Shown here one piece after another: positions 17,183 to 25,317 of a DNA stretch of 38,217 bases. The notes under the pieces were generated by a model. The model was not told where the DNA came from. It saw nothing but the letters and a program-made list of their open reading frames with translations, and did no database searches. A program made the position numbers and the translations under genes. Origin of the DNA: an uncultured Rhodospirillales bacterium (GTDB lineage: Bacteria; Pseudomonadota; Alphaproteobacteria; Acetobacterales; Acetobacteraceae); assembly GCA_945957135.1 (NCBI GenBank), contig CAMFLK010000008.1, positions 1-38,217 of the forward strand. The letters run 5' to 3'. Position 1 is the first letter of the stretch. Every line of letters starts with the position of its first letter.

Positions 17183-17798
17183 CCGGCACCACGCAGCCGG
17201 CGCCATCGCGCACGAAGACGTGGAAATCGGCGAAGGAGGTGTTGTCGGGATCGGCGGGGTCGTAGGCGTAGGGGTTGGGCAGATGCGCCGCCAGCCGCCA
17301 GCGCGGGCCGAGATCGGCGCTGAACCGGCGATGGCGCACATGGGCGGCCGGCCAGTCGAGATCGACATTGCTGGAATAGACCAGCAGGTAGCGCGTGGCG
17401 CTGGCCGCCAGCGTGGCGATATAGGCGGCGTAGGCCGCGTCCTCCACCAGATGGAAGATCACGTCGATCGACATGGCAAGTTCGGCCGGCGCCATGTCCT
17501 CGAGCGCCGCCGGCGACAGGAAGCGCCAGCCCGGCCGATCGGCGAAGCGCTGGGCGCAGGCGGCGAGAATGGTGGGGGAGACGTCGATGCCGACATACTC
17601 GGCGATGTCGAGCCGGGCGAGCAGCGCGCCGTCGCCGCAGCCATGGTCGATCGCCCGGCCGATATCGTTGGCCGCCACGAAGCCGTTGATGAACGCCGCC
17701 TTGAATTCCGCGAGCCGGCCATAGGAGCCGCTGCCCGAATTGCCGCCGGCGCGGTAACGGCCCTCCCAGTAGCGCGCCGAAGAAAAGACCGCGTTCAT
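17136..17798 (-). CDS. SAM-dependent methyltransferase of the flagellar glycosylation cluster
   Basis: A 220-aa methyltransferase. The SAM-binding motif is AIDHGCGDGALLARL, followed by YVGIDVS (acidic strand-2 residue) and MSIDVIFHLVEDAAYAAYI. ATG 17798 is fixed by its 4-bp ATGA overlap with the stop of the upstream TPR/glycosyltransferase gene, so the two are translationally coupled. By context it may methylate a sugar placed on flagellin or act in making that sugar; this is inference. Its 3' end runs 47 bp into the opposite-strand methyltransferase gene. Confidence 0.82.
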   Translation of the reverse strand: MNAVFSSARYWEGRYRAGGNSGSGSYGRLAEFKAAFINGFVAANDIGRAIDHGCGDGALLARLDIAEYVGIDVSPTILAACAQRFADRPGWRFLSPAALEDMAPAELAMSIDVIFHLVEDAAYAAYIATLAASATRYLLVYSSNVDLDWPAAHVRHRRFSADLGPRWRLAAHLPNPYAYDPADPDNTSFADFHVFVRDGAGCVVPVMPLPPAPRGAGGRG

Positions 17799-19978
17799 GC
17801 CACCTGCTCCGCGCACCAGTTTCGCCATGCGCCACGCAGCGCCGCGCCGAGATGGCGGCCGAAGCGCGGCCCGTCGCACAGCGGGCTGGCCCTGACCTGG
17901 GCACGCAGCCCGGCCCGCAGCACCGCCAGGGCGGGAATATCCGCGGCGCGGCGCACCGCCATGTTGACGTAGCCGTCGAGATCAGCGGCCACCCAGTCGG
18001 CCAGACCGGCATTGCTCATATGGCTGGTGGAGTGGCGGGAGGCGAAGGTCTCGCCCGGCACCGTCACGGTCGGCACGCCCATCCACAGCGCCTCGCAGGT
18101 GGTGAGGCCGCCGCCATAGGGGAACGGGTCGAGCACGATGTCGATATCGTTGTATTCGGCCAACAGCGTCCGATGCGGCGAGCCGCCCCGCAGATCGATG
18201 CGCGCCCCGGCGATGCCGGCCTCGGCGAAGCTGCCGCGGATGCGCGCGCAGACCTCGGCGTCGGCGAACTGATGGGCCTTCAGCACCAGCCGGCTGTCCG
18301 GCACGCGGGCGAGGATGCGGCTCCATGCCGCCAGCACGTCGGGCGTGATCTTCACCAGATTGTTGAAGCACCCGAACGTCACCGCCCCGCGCGCCAGGGC
18401 CGGCAGCGGCGCCACCTCCGGCGCGTAGGCGGGCGGGGCGTAGCAGACATAACCGTCCGGCAGGCGCATCAGCTTCTCGCTGTAGAACCGCTCGAAGCCC
18501 GGCGGCGTCTCCCAGCGATCGGTGATGAACCAATCCATTTCCGCAAGGCCGGTGCTGTGGTTCTGCATGCCCACCCATTTCACCTGCACCGGCGCCACCC
18601 GTTCCGCGCACACCGCCATCAGGCCGAGATCGCCGTAGCCGCCGAGATCGATCAGAATGTCGAGATCCAGGGCGCGCAGCCGGGCAGCCAATCCAGCACG
18701 CTCCTCCCGCTCCACCACATGCCATTCCGCTGCCGCGCGCTGGAAGCGCCGCTGCATCACGTCGTCGGACGGCGACTGGCCCAGGCAGATCACCGCGAAA
18801 CCGTCCGGGTCGAGATTCTCGATGCCGGGCAAAGTCAGCCACCCCACCGGATGGGTCTTCAGCGTGGCGGACAGCAGTCCCACACGCAGCCGCCGTTCCG
18901 GATCGGGCGTATTGGCCCAGCGCACCGGCTCGGCGCGCGGCAGGGCGGCGGAAGCGGCACGGCCGGCCTCCAGCATCGCGGCACCCGTCACCGCCGGGTG
19001 ATAGGCGAGCGCATTGCACAGGGTGCGGCGGGCGAGATGCAGGCCGGGATGCAGTTCCACCGCACGGCTTGCATGGGCCACACCCTCCGCCTGCAGCCCC
19101 AGGCTGTTCACCGCGTTGCTGAGATTGCACAGGAAGCCGGGCTGCTCGCCATGCTCCGCGATCAGCGCCTCCAGTGCCGTCCGCGCCTCGGCGAAGCGGT
19201 GCAGGCGCACCAGCGTCGCCGCGCGGTTGTTGCGGAGCCCGGCATCCTCGGGCGCCAGATCGATGGCGCGGTCCAGCGCCGCCAGCGCCGGGCGCAGCCG
19301 CCCCGACTGGACCAGCCCATTGGCCAGCACGGTGGCGGCCAGGGCATCCTCCGGCGCCAGCGCGGCGGCGGCCTCCAGGCAGCCGATCCCTTCCTCCATC
19401 CGCCCGGCATGGCCCAGCGCCACGCCGAGACCGAGCAGCAACGCCGCATTCGCCGGGTCCCCGGCCAAGTCCGCCTCCAGCCGGGCCAGCGCGCCGTCCA
19501 GCGCGCCGGCCGCCCGGGCTGCCTCCACCCGCCGCAGCGCAATTCCCGTGTCGTTGGCCGCGAATTTCTGCGCCTCCGCGAAGGCCGCCTCGGCCGCGGC
19601 CTCGTCCCGGGTCAACATCAGCGACACGCCCAACGCATCCCACGCCTCGGCCGAAACGGGGGCGAGCGCGCAGGCGCGCAGCAGCAGCATCTGCGCCGGC
19701 TCCGCCGCCCCGCGCCCCATCATCAGCGCGGCGAGGCTCAGCAGCGCTTCCACCCGGCGGGGATTGCGCTCCAGCGCCTGGGCATACAGGGCTTCGGCTG
19801 CCGTGCCCTCGCCGCCATGCCGCAGGCTTTCCGCCAGCCGCAGCGCCGGCTCGTCCCAATCGGGGCACTGGGTCATCAGCGCCGCCATCTCCGCCCGCGC
19901 CGCGTCCGTCTCTCCGGCGCGTTCCCAGGCGAGCGCGCGGCCCAGGCGCAGGCCGGGCGGGTCCAGCACCTCAAGCAT
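17795..19978 (-). CDS. TPR protein with SPINDLY/OGT-type glycosyltransferase domain
   Basis: A 727-aa protein. The first 330 or so residues are tetratricopeptide-like helical repeats rich in alanine (for example LAPEDALAATVLANGLVQSGRL). The rest is a family 41 (O-linked GlcNAc transferase type) domain. Visible OGT landmarks are TLKTHPVGWL (normally SGDF-H-V), DILIDLGGYG, APVQVKWVGMQNHSTGL, FGCFNNLVKITPDVL-W and DIDIVLDPFPYGGGLTTCEALWMGVP. It likely transfers a sugar to Ser/Thr of a cytoplasmic protein. Position in the flagellin operon points to flagellin as target. It overlaps the upstream gene by 8 bp and the downstream one by 4 bp. Confidence 0.9.
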   Translation of the reverse strand: MLEVLDPPGLRLGRALAWERAGETDAARAEMAALMTQCPDWDEPALRLAESLRHGGEGTAAEALYAQALERNPRRVEALLSLAALMMGRGAAEPAQMLLLRACALAPVSAEAWDALGVSLMLTRDEAAAEAAFAEAQKFAANDTGIALRRVEAARAAGALDGALARLEADLAGDPANAALLLGLGVALGHAGRMEEGIGCLEAAAALAPEDALAATVLANGLVQSGRLRPALAALDRAIDLAPEDAGLRNNRAATLVRLHRFAEARTALEALIAEHGEQPGFLCNLSNAVNSLGLQAEGVAHASRAVELHPGLHLARRTLCNALAYHPAVTGAAMLEAGRAASAALPRAEPVRWANTPDPERRLRVGLLSATLKTHPVGWLTLPGIENLDPDGFAVICLGQSPSDDVMQRRFQRAAAEWHVVEREERAGLAARLRALDLDILIDLGGYGDLGLMAVCAERVAPVQVKWVGMQNHSTGLAEMDWFITDRWETPPGFERFYSEKLMRLPDGYVCYAPPAYAPEVAPLPALARGAVTFGCFNNLVKITPDVLAAWSRILARVPDSRLVLKAHQFADAEVCARIRGSFAEAGIAGARIDLRGGSPHRTLLAEYNDIDIVLDPFPYGGGLTTCEALWMGVPTVTVPGETFASRHSTSHMSNAGLADWVAADLDGYVNMAVRRAADIPALAVLRAGLRAQVRASPLCDGPRFGRHLGAALRGAWRNWCAEQVA

Positions 19979-21368
19979 CGGGGCGCGCCGCTTCGATCAC
20001 CAGCCCCTCCACCGCCACGCCATCCTCGTCGCGAAGCGGACCGGCGAGGCAGGCGGCAACGCCCAGCCCGGCGGCGGCGAGGACGGCATGGATATACGAC
20101 GTGGCATGGGCGTAACGGCCCTGCTTGCCGAGCCGCCACGGGGCGGCATCGTCCCGCGCCAGCGATTCCACGCTGAAGATGAAGCGCCCCCCGGGCGCCA
20201 GCGCGCCGGACACCTGGACAAAGAGGTCCTCCAGCCCGCCGAAATAGCACAACACGTCGCCAGCCAGGATCATCGGCCAAGGTGGCCCGCCCCGCGCCAG
20301 CACCTCCGTCACGTCCGCGCATTCCAGGCTGGCGTAGAGCCCCTTGCGCCGCGCCTGCGCCAGCATGCGCGGGGAGAGATCGACCCCGTGCAGCGCCCCC
20401 ACCCCGAGATCGCCGAGCGCCACGCCGAGCAGGCCGGTACCGCAGCCGAGATCGAGCACCCGCCCCGGCACACCCCGTTCGACGATGCAGCCTTGCACCA
20501 GCCGCCGGACCAGTCCCGGCACGCGATAGCCAAGGCCGATCAGATGCGCCTCGAACCCGCCGGCATAGCCGTCGAACACGGCCGACACGTACTCGGCCGG
20601 CGCCCGCGCCGTGGCGGGAAGGTCGCCGGCGGCGGCGACCAGATGGCGCACATAGGGGTCTTCCGGCGCCAGGCTGAACGCCCCCGCATAGGCGTCGCGC
20701 GCCGCGTCGTGCTGCCCCAGGCTGGAGCGCGCATGGCCGAGCAGGCCGAACACCCGTGCATCCGCCACCCCGTCGCGGCAGGCGGCCTGCGCCAGCGAAG
20801 CGGCGTCGGCGAAGCGGCGCTGGCGCATGCGCAGCATGATCGCGGCGGTGCGCAGGGCGAGTTGGCCGGGCTGGGCGGCGATTCCGGCATCGAGCAGTTC
20901 GGCCGCCGCGTCCGCCTGCCCATCGCGCTCCAGCGCCACCGCCAGCCCCTCGCGGTAGGCGGCGTGGTCGGGCCGGGCGGACAGCGCGGCGCGCAGGCAC
21001 GCAATGGCATCGGCGGGGCGGCCCAGCTCGATCAACACCGCGCCGAGCGTGGCCTTGGCGCGCGCATCCGCGGGATCGAGCAGCACCGCCTCCGCCGCGT
21101 CGCCGGCCGCACCCACGGCATCCTCGCAGCGCAGCCTGGCATCGGCGCGGTCGATGCGCAGCGCGGGGTCGTCCGGCGCCTCGGCGATGGCGATGTCGAG
21201 CAGCCCAAGCGCCGCCTCCGCCCGCCCCTCGCGCAGCAGCAGCCGGGCCTCCAGCGCCTCGGTGCGCGCTCCCTCTTTCGCCTTCCAGGCCGCGAGCAGC
21301 GGCCGTGCCGCCTGGATGCGGCCGGCGGCGATCAGTGCCTCCACGCGATGGGCCAGGGAATCGGACAT
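19971..21368 (-). CDS. TPR-methyltransferase fusion protein
   Basis: A 465-aa two-part protein. Residues 1 to about 240 are TPR-like helical repeats (LLDPADARAKATLGAVLIELGRPADA and similar). A class I methyltransferase follows, introduced by the typical AEYVSAVFDGYAGGFEAHL segment, with SAM motif RVLDLGCGTGLLG, then LHGVDLS and MILAGDVLCYF. It resembles the predicted TPR-methyltransferases of COG4976. It lies 30 bases after the DUF1217 flagellar gene and overlaps the glycosyltransferase start. It therefore probably works with the glycosyltransferase on the same protein, perhaps methylating the attached glycan. Confidence 0.88.
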   Translation of the reverse strand: MSDSLAHRVEALIAAGRIQAARPLLAAWKAKEGARTEALEARLLLREGRAEAALGLLDIAIAEAPDDPALRIDRADARLRCEDAVGAAGDAAEAVLLDPADARAKATLGAVLIELGRPADAIACLRAALSARPDHAAYREGLAVALERDGQADAAAELLDAGIAAQPGQLALRTAAIMLRMRQRRFADAASLAQAACRDGVADARVFGLLGHARSSLGQHDAARDAYAGAFSLAPEDPYVRHLVAAAGDLPATARAPAEYVSAVFDGYAGGFEAHLIGLGYRVPGLVRRLVQGCIVERGVPGRVLDLGCGTGLLGVALGDLGVGALHGVDLSPRMLAQARRKGLYASLECADVTEVLARGGPPWPMILAGDVLCYFGGLEDLFVQVSGALAPGGRFIFSVESLARDDAAPWRLGKQGRYAHATSYIHAVLAAAGLGVAACLAGPLRDEDGVAVEGLVIEAARPDA

Positions 21369-21398
21369 GCGGGGCTCCTTTTGAGCCGGACGATCAAT

Positions 21399-22223
21399 TC
21401 AGACGATGAGCGAACGCGCCTGCGTCGCCAGCGAGTCGAGGCTGCTTGTGGTGCTGGTGGTGGTCGTGGATTGCTGCTTCGCCACCAGATAACGTTGGGT
21501 GAAGCGATCGACGAAGGAAGCATCCTGGAACTTGGTGATGTCGAGCCGGTTGGAGATCGCCTTCTCCTGCGCCTCCAGCGGCTGGTAGGCGATCTGCTTG
21601 GGAATGCCGAGTGCCGTGGTCACCACGTCGCGCAGCACGCTGTCGCCGAGGATCTGGTCCACCGAGGTGATGCCGGATGCCTCGGAGCGGAAGGTCAGCG
21701 CGTTGGACAGGCCGGGCGTGGCGGCATCGAGCGACTGGCGCCACTTCACCTCGGCATAGGCATTGGTGATCGTGGACATCACCGAGGAATTCTGGATGAC
21801 CGACAGGCCCTTGGTGGCGAACTGATAGGTCTGCGCCGCCGATTTCCAGCTGGTATTGCTGAGCTTGTTGACCAGCGAGGATGCATCGGAGGGATCGGAC
21901 AGGAGGGCCTTCTGGGCCAGCGCCGTATAGCCCGCCTGGTCGCCCAGCCCGTTCGCGGTCAGCAGCACCTTCAGCACGGTGGGGTTCTTGAGCAGGTCCT
22001 GCGCCGACGTCGCGCCGTTCACGGCACTGGTGAAATTGTCGATGTCCCGCTTGACGTCGGGTTGCTGCGCCTCCAGCGCCACGTCCTTGGTCTCGTCGCG
22101 CAGCGCCCGGCGCATCGCCGCCACCGGATCGGTGGCCGAAGATGTCAGGAAGCTCAGCGAAATGCCGGTGGTGCCGGCGCTGCCGCCGAGAAGGCTGAGC
22201 GCGATGCTGGCGGAACCGCTCAT
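21399..22223 (-). CDS. DUF1217 flagellar-associated protein
   Basis: A 274-aa protein of the DUF1217 family, found in alphaproteobacterial flagellar clusters; molecular role not established. It has repeated segments of the family pattern (DPVAAMRRALRDETKD; SVDQILGDSVLRDVVTTALGIPKQIAYQPLEAQEKAI; RLDITKFQDASFVDRFTQRYL). The Ser/Thr-rich stretch near the C-terminus (STTTTSTTSS) resembles exported flagellar proteins. It follows flaF by 7 bases and is the last recognised flagellar gene before the glycosylation genes. Confidence 0.83.
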   Translation of the reverse strand: MSGSASIALSLLGGSAGTTGISLSFLTSSATDPVAAMRRALRDETKDVALEAQQPDVKRDIDNFTSAVNGATSAQDLLKNPTVLKVLLTANGLGDQAGYTALAQKALLSDPSDASSLVNKLSNTSWKSAAQTYQFATKGLSVIQNSSVMSTITNAYAEVKWRQSLDAATPGLSNALTFRSEASGITSVDQILGDSVLRDVVTTALGIPKQIAYQPLEAQEKAISNRLDITKFQDASFVDRFTQRYLVAKQQSTTTTSTTSSLDSLATQARSLIV

Positions 22224-22230
22224 GGTGGGC

Positions 22231-22578
22231 CTAGCCCTGCGCGGACAGGCCCGCGGCCATGTTGTCGTTCACCATGATGAGGAACTGCAGGTCCGGCCGG
22301 TCATGGGCCATCTCCCGCTGCACGGTCATGCCGAGCGAGACGATGGAGGCGCGCAGCGGCGCAGGCAACGCGTTGGCGGGGTCGCGCATCAGGTCGATCA
22401 CCATGCGCCACAGCCGGTCGTTGTCGGCGAGCGCGCGCACCTTGCGCACGGAGGGCGCGTCGTCGCACTGGCGCAGGGCGGCGTTGGCGCGCCGGAACAC
22501 ATCCGCCTCCTGCTGGCGCACGCTGCCGTACTCCGCCGTGGCGGCATAGGCACGCGCCGCCTGGTTCATTCGCTGCAT
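22231..22578 (-). CDS. flaF: flagellin synthesis regulator FlaF
   Basis: A 115-aa cytoplasmic protein. In Caulobacter-type systems FlaF is needed for flagellin secretion or translation. It starts (MQR)MNQAARAYAAT, the family opening, and has QEADVFRRANAALRQ and NDRLWRMVIDLMRDPANALP. ATG 22578 is preferred because AGGAG lies 7 bases upstream; ATG 22569 (MNQ) is the alternative. It follows flbT by 13 bases in the flagellin operon. Confidence 0.9.
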   Translation of the reverse strand: MQRMNQAARAYAATAEYGSVRQQEADVFRRANAALRQCDDAPSVRKVRALADNDRLWRMVIDLMRDPANALPAPLRASIVSLGMTVQREMAHDRPDLQFLIMVNDNMAAGLSAQG

Positions 22579-22591
22579 CCTGCAACTCCTT

Positions 22592-23065
22592 TCATGGCGC
22601 GAAGGCACCCGCCGACGATCGCGCCGCTTGCGGCGGGGGCGCGCCGGAAGCGCCGTCCTCCTCGCGCTCCGGCCTGCGGCCGAGCACCGAATCCTCGTGG
22701 CGGATGATCCGCCGGGTCAGCTTCAGCGCCTGGTAGCAATCATCCGCCTCGGCCGCGGCCAGCGCGCGATCGAGGATTTCGCGGGCGAGGTTCGAGGTGG
22801 TCGCTTCCTTGAAGCTGTCCACCAGGTCGTGCGCCAGGATCAGCCCGGCCTTGCGCTCCTCGGGCGTGCCGATATAGGCGGACTGGAAGGCGAAATAGAT
22901 GCGCCGCGAGGGGCTGTCCGCCTGCTCCGGCGTCATGATCTGCTTGCCGAACAGGAAGCGGGCATGCGCGGTCAGCTCGATGCGTGCCTTGTTGCGGAAG
23001 CGGATGGGCGCGCCGTTGACGATCATCACCTCGCCCTGGCGCAGTTCTAGAACGAGAGTGGACAT
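22592..23065 (-). CDS. flbT: flagellin mRNA regulator FlbT
   Basis: A 157-aa protein. FlbT in Caulobacter binds the flagellin mRNA leader and limits its translation until the hook is complete. Family segments are LRQGEVMIVNGAPIRFRNKARIEL, ARFLFGKQIM and YFAFQSAYIGT, followed by a helical part and a proline/alanine-rich tail. ATG 23065 has AAGGG about 6 bases upstream. It lies 85 bp downstream of flagellin, after a strong hairpin, so it may be expressed at a lower level than flagellin from the same start. Confidence 0.92.
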   Translation of the reverse strand: MSTLVLELRQGEVMIVNGAPIRFRNKARIELTAHARFLFGKQIMTPEQADSPSRRIYFAFQSAYIGTPEERKAGLILAHDLVDSFKEATTSNLAREILDRALAAAEADDCYQALKLTRRIIRHEDSVLGRRPEREEDGASGAPPPQAARSSAGAFAP

Positions 23066-23107
23066 GCGGCGCCCTTCATGGCCTCGATCCTGTGTCAGCC
23101 TGGAGTA

Positions 23108-23133
23108 CCGGCGGCGGCCGAAGCCGCCGCCGG
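23108..23133 (-). terminator. strong hairpin after flagellin gene
   Basis: On the minus strand CCGGCGGCGGC pairs perfectly with GCCGCCGCCGG (11 bp) around the loop TTCG, giving the very stable C(UUCG)G tetraloop. It lies 17 bases after the flagellin stop. No U-run follows, so it may be an mRNA 3'-end stabiliser or partial terminator between flagellin and flbT. Confidence 0.7.
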
Positions 23134-23150
23134 CTGGTCAGGGTTAGCCG

Positions 23151-24002
23151 TTACTTGAACAGGCTGAGCAGCGTCTGCGGCGCCTGGTTGGCGATCGACA
23201 GCGCCTGGGTGCCCAGCTGCTGGCGGATCTGCAGCGCCTGCAGCGTGGCGGACTCCTTGGCCAGGTCGGCGTCGATCAGCGAACCGAGACCGGAGTTGAG
23301 GCTATCGATCTTGTCGCTGTTGTAGCTGATCTGCGCATCCACGTAGTTGGAGGCCGCACCGTATTTGTTGAGCTTGGTGCCCAGCGTGTCGAGCTTCTTC
23401 AGGAAGATGCCGCTCGCCGTGATCAGCCCCTGCACCGTGCCGGCGCCGCCCAGCTGGGTGGAGGTGAAGTTCAGCGACGCGAAGAAGGCCGAGGCGCCGA
23501 AGGTGGCGATGGAATAGGTCGCCCCCACCTCGTTGCGGATCACCCCCACGCTGCCGAACGTGCCGGTGCTGCCGGTGATGTCGCCGACCAGGGTCTTGCC
23601 GTTGTAGCCGGCATCCTGGAAGTCCGACTTCACGTTGGCCAGCAGCGACTGGTACTGCTGCACGTACTGGGTGCGCTGGCTGCCCTGGATGTTGCCGTCG
23701 GCGAGCTTGACCAGCATGGCGCGGGCCGTGGTCATCAGGTTCGACACGTCGTTCAGGCCGGTCAGCGTGGTGGAGAGCAGGCCCTTCACGTTGCCGAGCT
23801 GCTGGTTGGCGCTGGTCAGCGACCCCACATCGGAGCGCACCCGCTGGGCCACCGCATAGGCGGCGCCGTCGTCGGTGGCGTCGGAGACGCGGTAGCCGGT
23901 GGAGATCTTCTTTTCCGTCGCCGCCAGCGAGGAGTTGGTGGCATTCAGCGAGGCCAGCGCAATCTGCGCCGTCATATTGGTATTGACCGAGTTCAGGGAC
24001 AT
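23151..24002 (-). CDS. fliC: flagellin
   Basis: The filament subunit, a short flagellin of 283 aa. The conserved N-terminal D0/D1 half (SLNSVNTNMTAQIALASLN, then ISTGYRVSDATDDGAAYAVAQ) and C-terminal half (LIDADLAKESATLQALQIRQQLG, SIANQAPQTLLSLFK) are present; the variable central part is brief. ATG 24002 is preceded by AGGAAA. A possible sigma-54 promoter lies at 24107-24124. The genes downstream (flbT, flaF, DUF1217, glycosyltransferase, methyltransferases) suggest leader-dependent control and O-glycosylation of this protein. Confidence 0.95.
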   Translation of the reverse strand: MSLNSVNTNMTAQIALASLNATNSSLAATEKKISTGYRVSDATDDGAAYAVAQRVRSDVGSLTSANQQLGNVKGLLSTTLTGLNDVSNLMTTARAMLVKLADGNIQGSQRTQYVQQYQSLLANVKSDFQDAGYNGKTLVGDITGSTGTFGSVGVIRNEVGATYSIATFGASAFFASLNFTSTQLGGAGTVQGLITASGIFLKKLDTLGTKLNKYGAASNYVDAQISYNSDKIDSLNSGLGSLIDADLAKESATLQALQIRQQLGTQALSIANQAPQTLLSLFK

Positions 24003-24106
24003 CGTTGCTTTTCCTACTTGCCCAGATGGTGACGCATGCCCCCGCGGTTTTGCGGGCATCCGCATGGTGACGCGGATGAATTAACGCGGCGTGAAACGCG
24101 GCGCGG

Positions 24107-24124
24107 TTTGCTGCCTGCCCGCCA
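24107..24124 (-). promoter_or_regulatory. possible sigma-54 promoter for flagellin
   Basis: The minus strand reads TGGCGGGCAGGCAGCA, with GG (24123-24122) and GC (24111-24110) in the -24/-12 spacing. The -12 element lacks the usual TT before GC, so it is a weaker match than the two at 28231 and 28378. Transcription would start near 24098, leaving a leader of roughly 95 nt before flagellin. Confidence 0.45.
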
Positions 24125-24137
24125 CATTTTCTTCTGA

Positions 24138-24218
24138 ACGCTCATGCCGGCGGTCATGAAGAACGACCGCCGATACGAGCCTTTGCTTGGCGCGCCACCG
24201 CGGACCGACCCGGCGCGC
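24138..24218 (-). repeat. 81-nt structured repeat, copy B
   Basis: This is the minus-strand counterpart of 32-112. It starts two bases after the flgL stop codon and ends 14 bases before the possible flagellin promoter. Its hairpin (24145-24175) is perfect for eight pairs (CGGCGGTC/GACCGCCG) around GTTCTTCAT, extended by wobble pairs. Compared with copy A, a C-G pair becomes T-A and two G-U pairs become G-C, so base pairing is kept although the sequence differs. Confidence 0.8.
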
Positions 24219-24219
24219 A

Positions 24220-25317
24220 TCACAGGAACTTCACCAGCGACAGGCTCTGCATGCTCGATATGATCTGGTACGAGGCCTGCAACTGGGTCTGTGCCGCGGT
24301 CAGCTTGGTCAGCGTCTCCGCCACATCCACATCCTGCGCGTCGGACAGCTGCGACTTCAGCGCGGTGGTCATGTCGGAGAGCTGGGTCTTGGTCGTAGCG
24401 AGCTGGGACTGCCGGTCGCCCATGATGCCGGCATCCACGTTCAGCGCGGTGATGGCGTTGCCCAGGCTGGCGCGCGTGTCCTGCACCAGGTCGGCGAAGC
24501 CCGCGGTGTTGACCTGGCTGCTGCTGAGCGAACCGAGCGTGGCCAATGCCCGCATGATGTCGCGCGTGTACGCCCCGGTGGTGGACGTGCCGGCGGAGGT
24601 CGCCACATCGTTGGCGCTGGCGAGGATGCCGGTCTGCACGCTCTGCCCCTCGCCCACCTGGATGCTGGTCTTCAGCCCCGCCAGCGCCGCGGCGGATTGC
24701 GACAGCGCCGTGGAGAAGGGCGAGGTGCCCACCGCGTTGGAGGAGGCGGTGGCCAGCGTGCTCGCCGCCGTGGCCGCCGCGCCGTTGGCGGCCAGGCTCG
24801 CCACCGCCGCGCCGATCTGCGTCATGAAGCCGGAGCTGGTGATGTCGTCGGGGTTGGGCACCGGCGGATTGGAACCGTCCTGCCCGGCGAACACGTAGGT
24901 GGACCCCACCTTGGTATCCAGCAGCCCCGCGAACTGGCGCAGCGCATCGCGCGCCGAAGCGGCGATGCTGTCCACCGTGGAGGGGTTGAGCCCGTTGAGA
25001 TTGTTGGTCTGGGCGTAGAAATTGCTGGCGATGCTGCTCATCTGCGCCAGCGCCGTGCCCGCCGCGGTCATCGCCCCGTCGGCCGCGTCGATATTGGCGC
25101 TCCACGCCGCCTGGTGCGCGATGGCCGGCGCCAGGGCCAGCGAGGTGGCAATGCCGGTGCCCAGCCCGGCATAGCTGGTCGAGACCAGGCCGGTGGAGGT
25201 TTGCGCCTGCAAAATGTTCAGCCGCGCGCGGATCTGCGCACTCTGCGCGGCGAGCTGCGACAGCCCGTCCGTGCCGGTCGCGACATAGAGCGAGGTGGCG
25301 GCCGAGACCGAGGTCAT
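24220..25317 (-). CDS. flgL: flagellar hook-filament junction protein FlgL
   Basis: A 365-aa exported junction protein, related to flagellin and placed between FlgK and the filament. It has a flagellin-like N-terminal helix region (RLNILQAQTSTGLVSTSYAGLG), the STYVFAGQDGSNPPV segment typical of FlgL, and a C-terminal helix (LTKLTAAQTQLQASYQIISSMQSLSLVKFL). ATG 25317 overlaps the flgK stop (ATGA), so the two are translationally coupled. The repeat and hairpin of 24138-24218 begin directly after its stop. Confidence 0.9.
   Translation of the reverse strand: MTSVSAATSLYVATGTDGLSQLAAQSAQIRARLNILQAQTSTGLVSTSYAGLGTGIATSLALAPAIAHQAAWSANIDAADGAMTAAGTALAQMSSIASNFYAQTNNLNGLNPSTVDSIAASARDALRQFAGLLDTKVGSTYVFAGQDGSNPPVPNPDDITSSGFMTQIGAAVASLAANGAAATAASTLATASSNAVGTSPFSTALSQSAAALAGLKTSIQVGEGQSVQTGILASANDVATSAGTSTTGAYTRDIMRALATLGSLSSSQVNTAGFADLVQDTRASLGNAITALNVDAGIMGDRQSQLATTKTQLSDMTTALKSQLSDAQDVDVAETLTKLTAAQTQLQASYQIISSMQSLSLVKFL

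Noticed and set aside
19014-22277. Very long plus-strand open frame (about 1,087 codons)
   Set aside because: It is antisense to the TPR enzymes and DUF1217 gene; its arginine/serine/alanine-rich product shows no domain, as expected from GC-rich codon bias.
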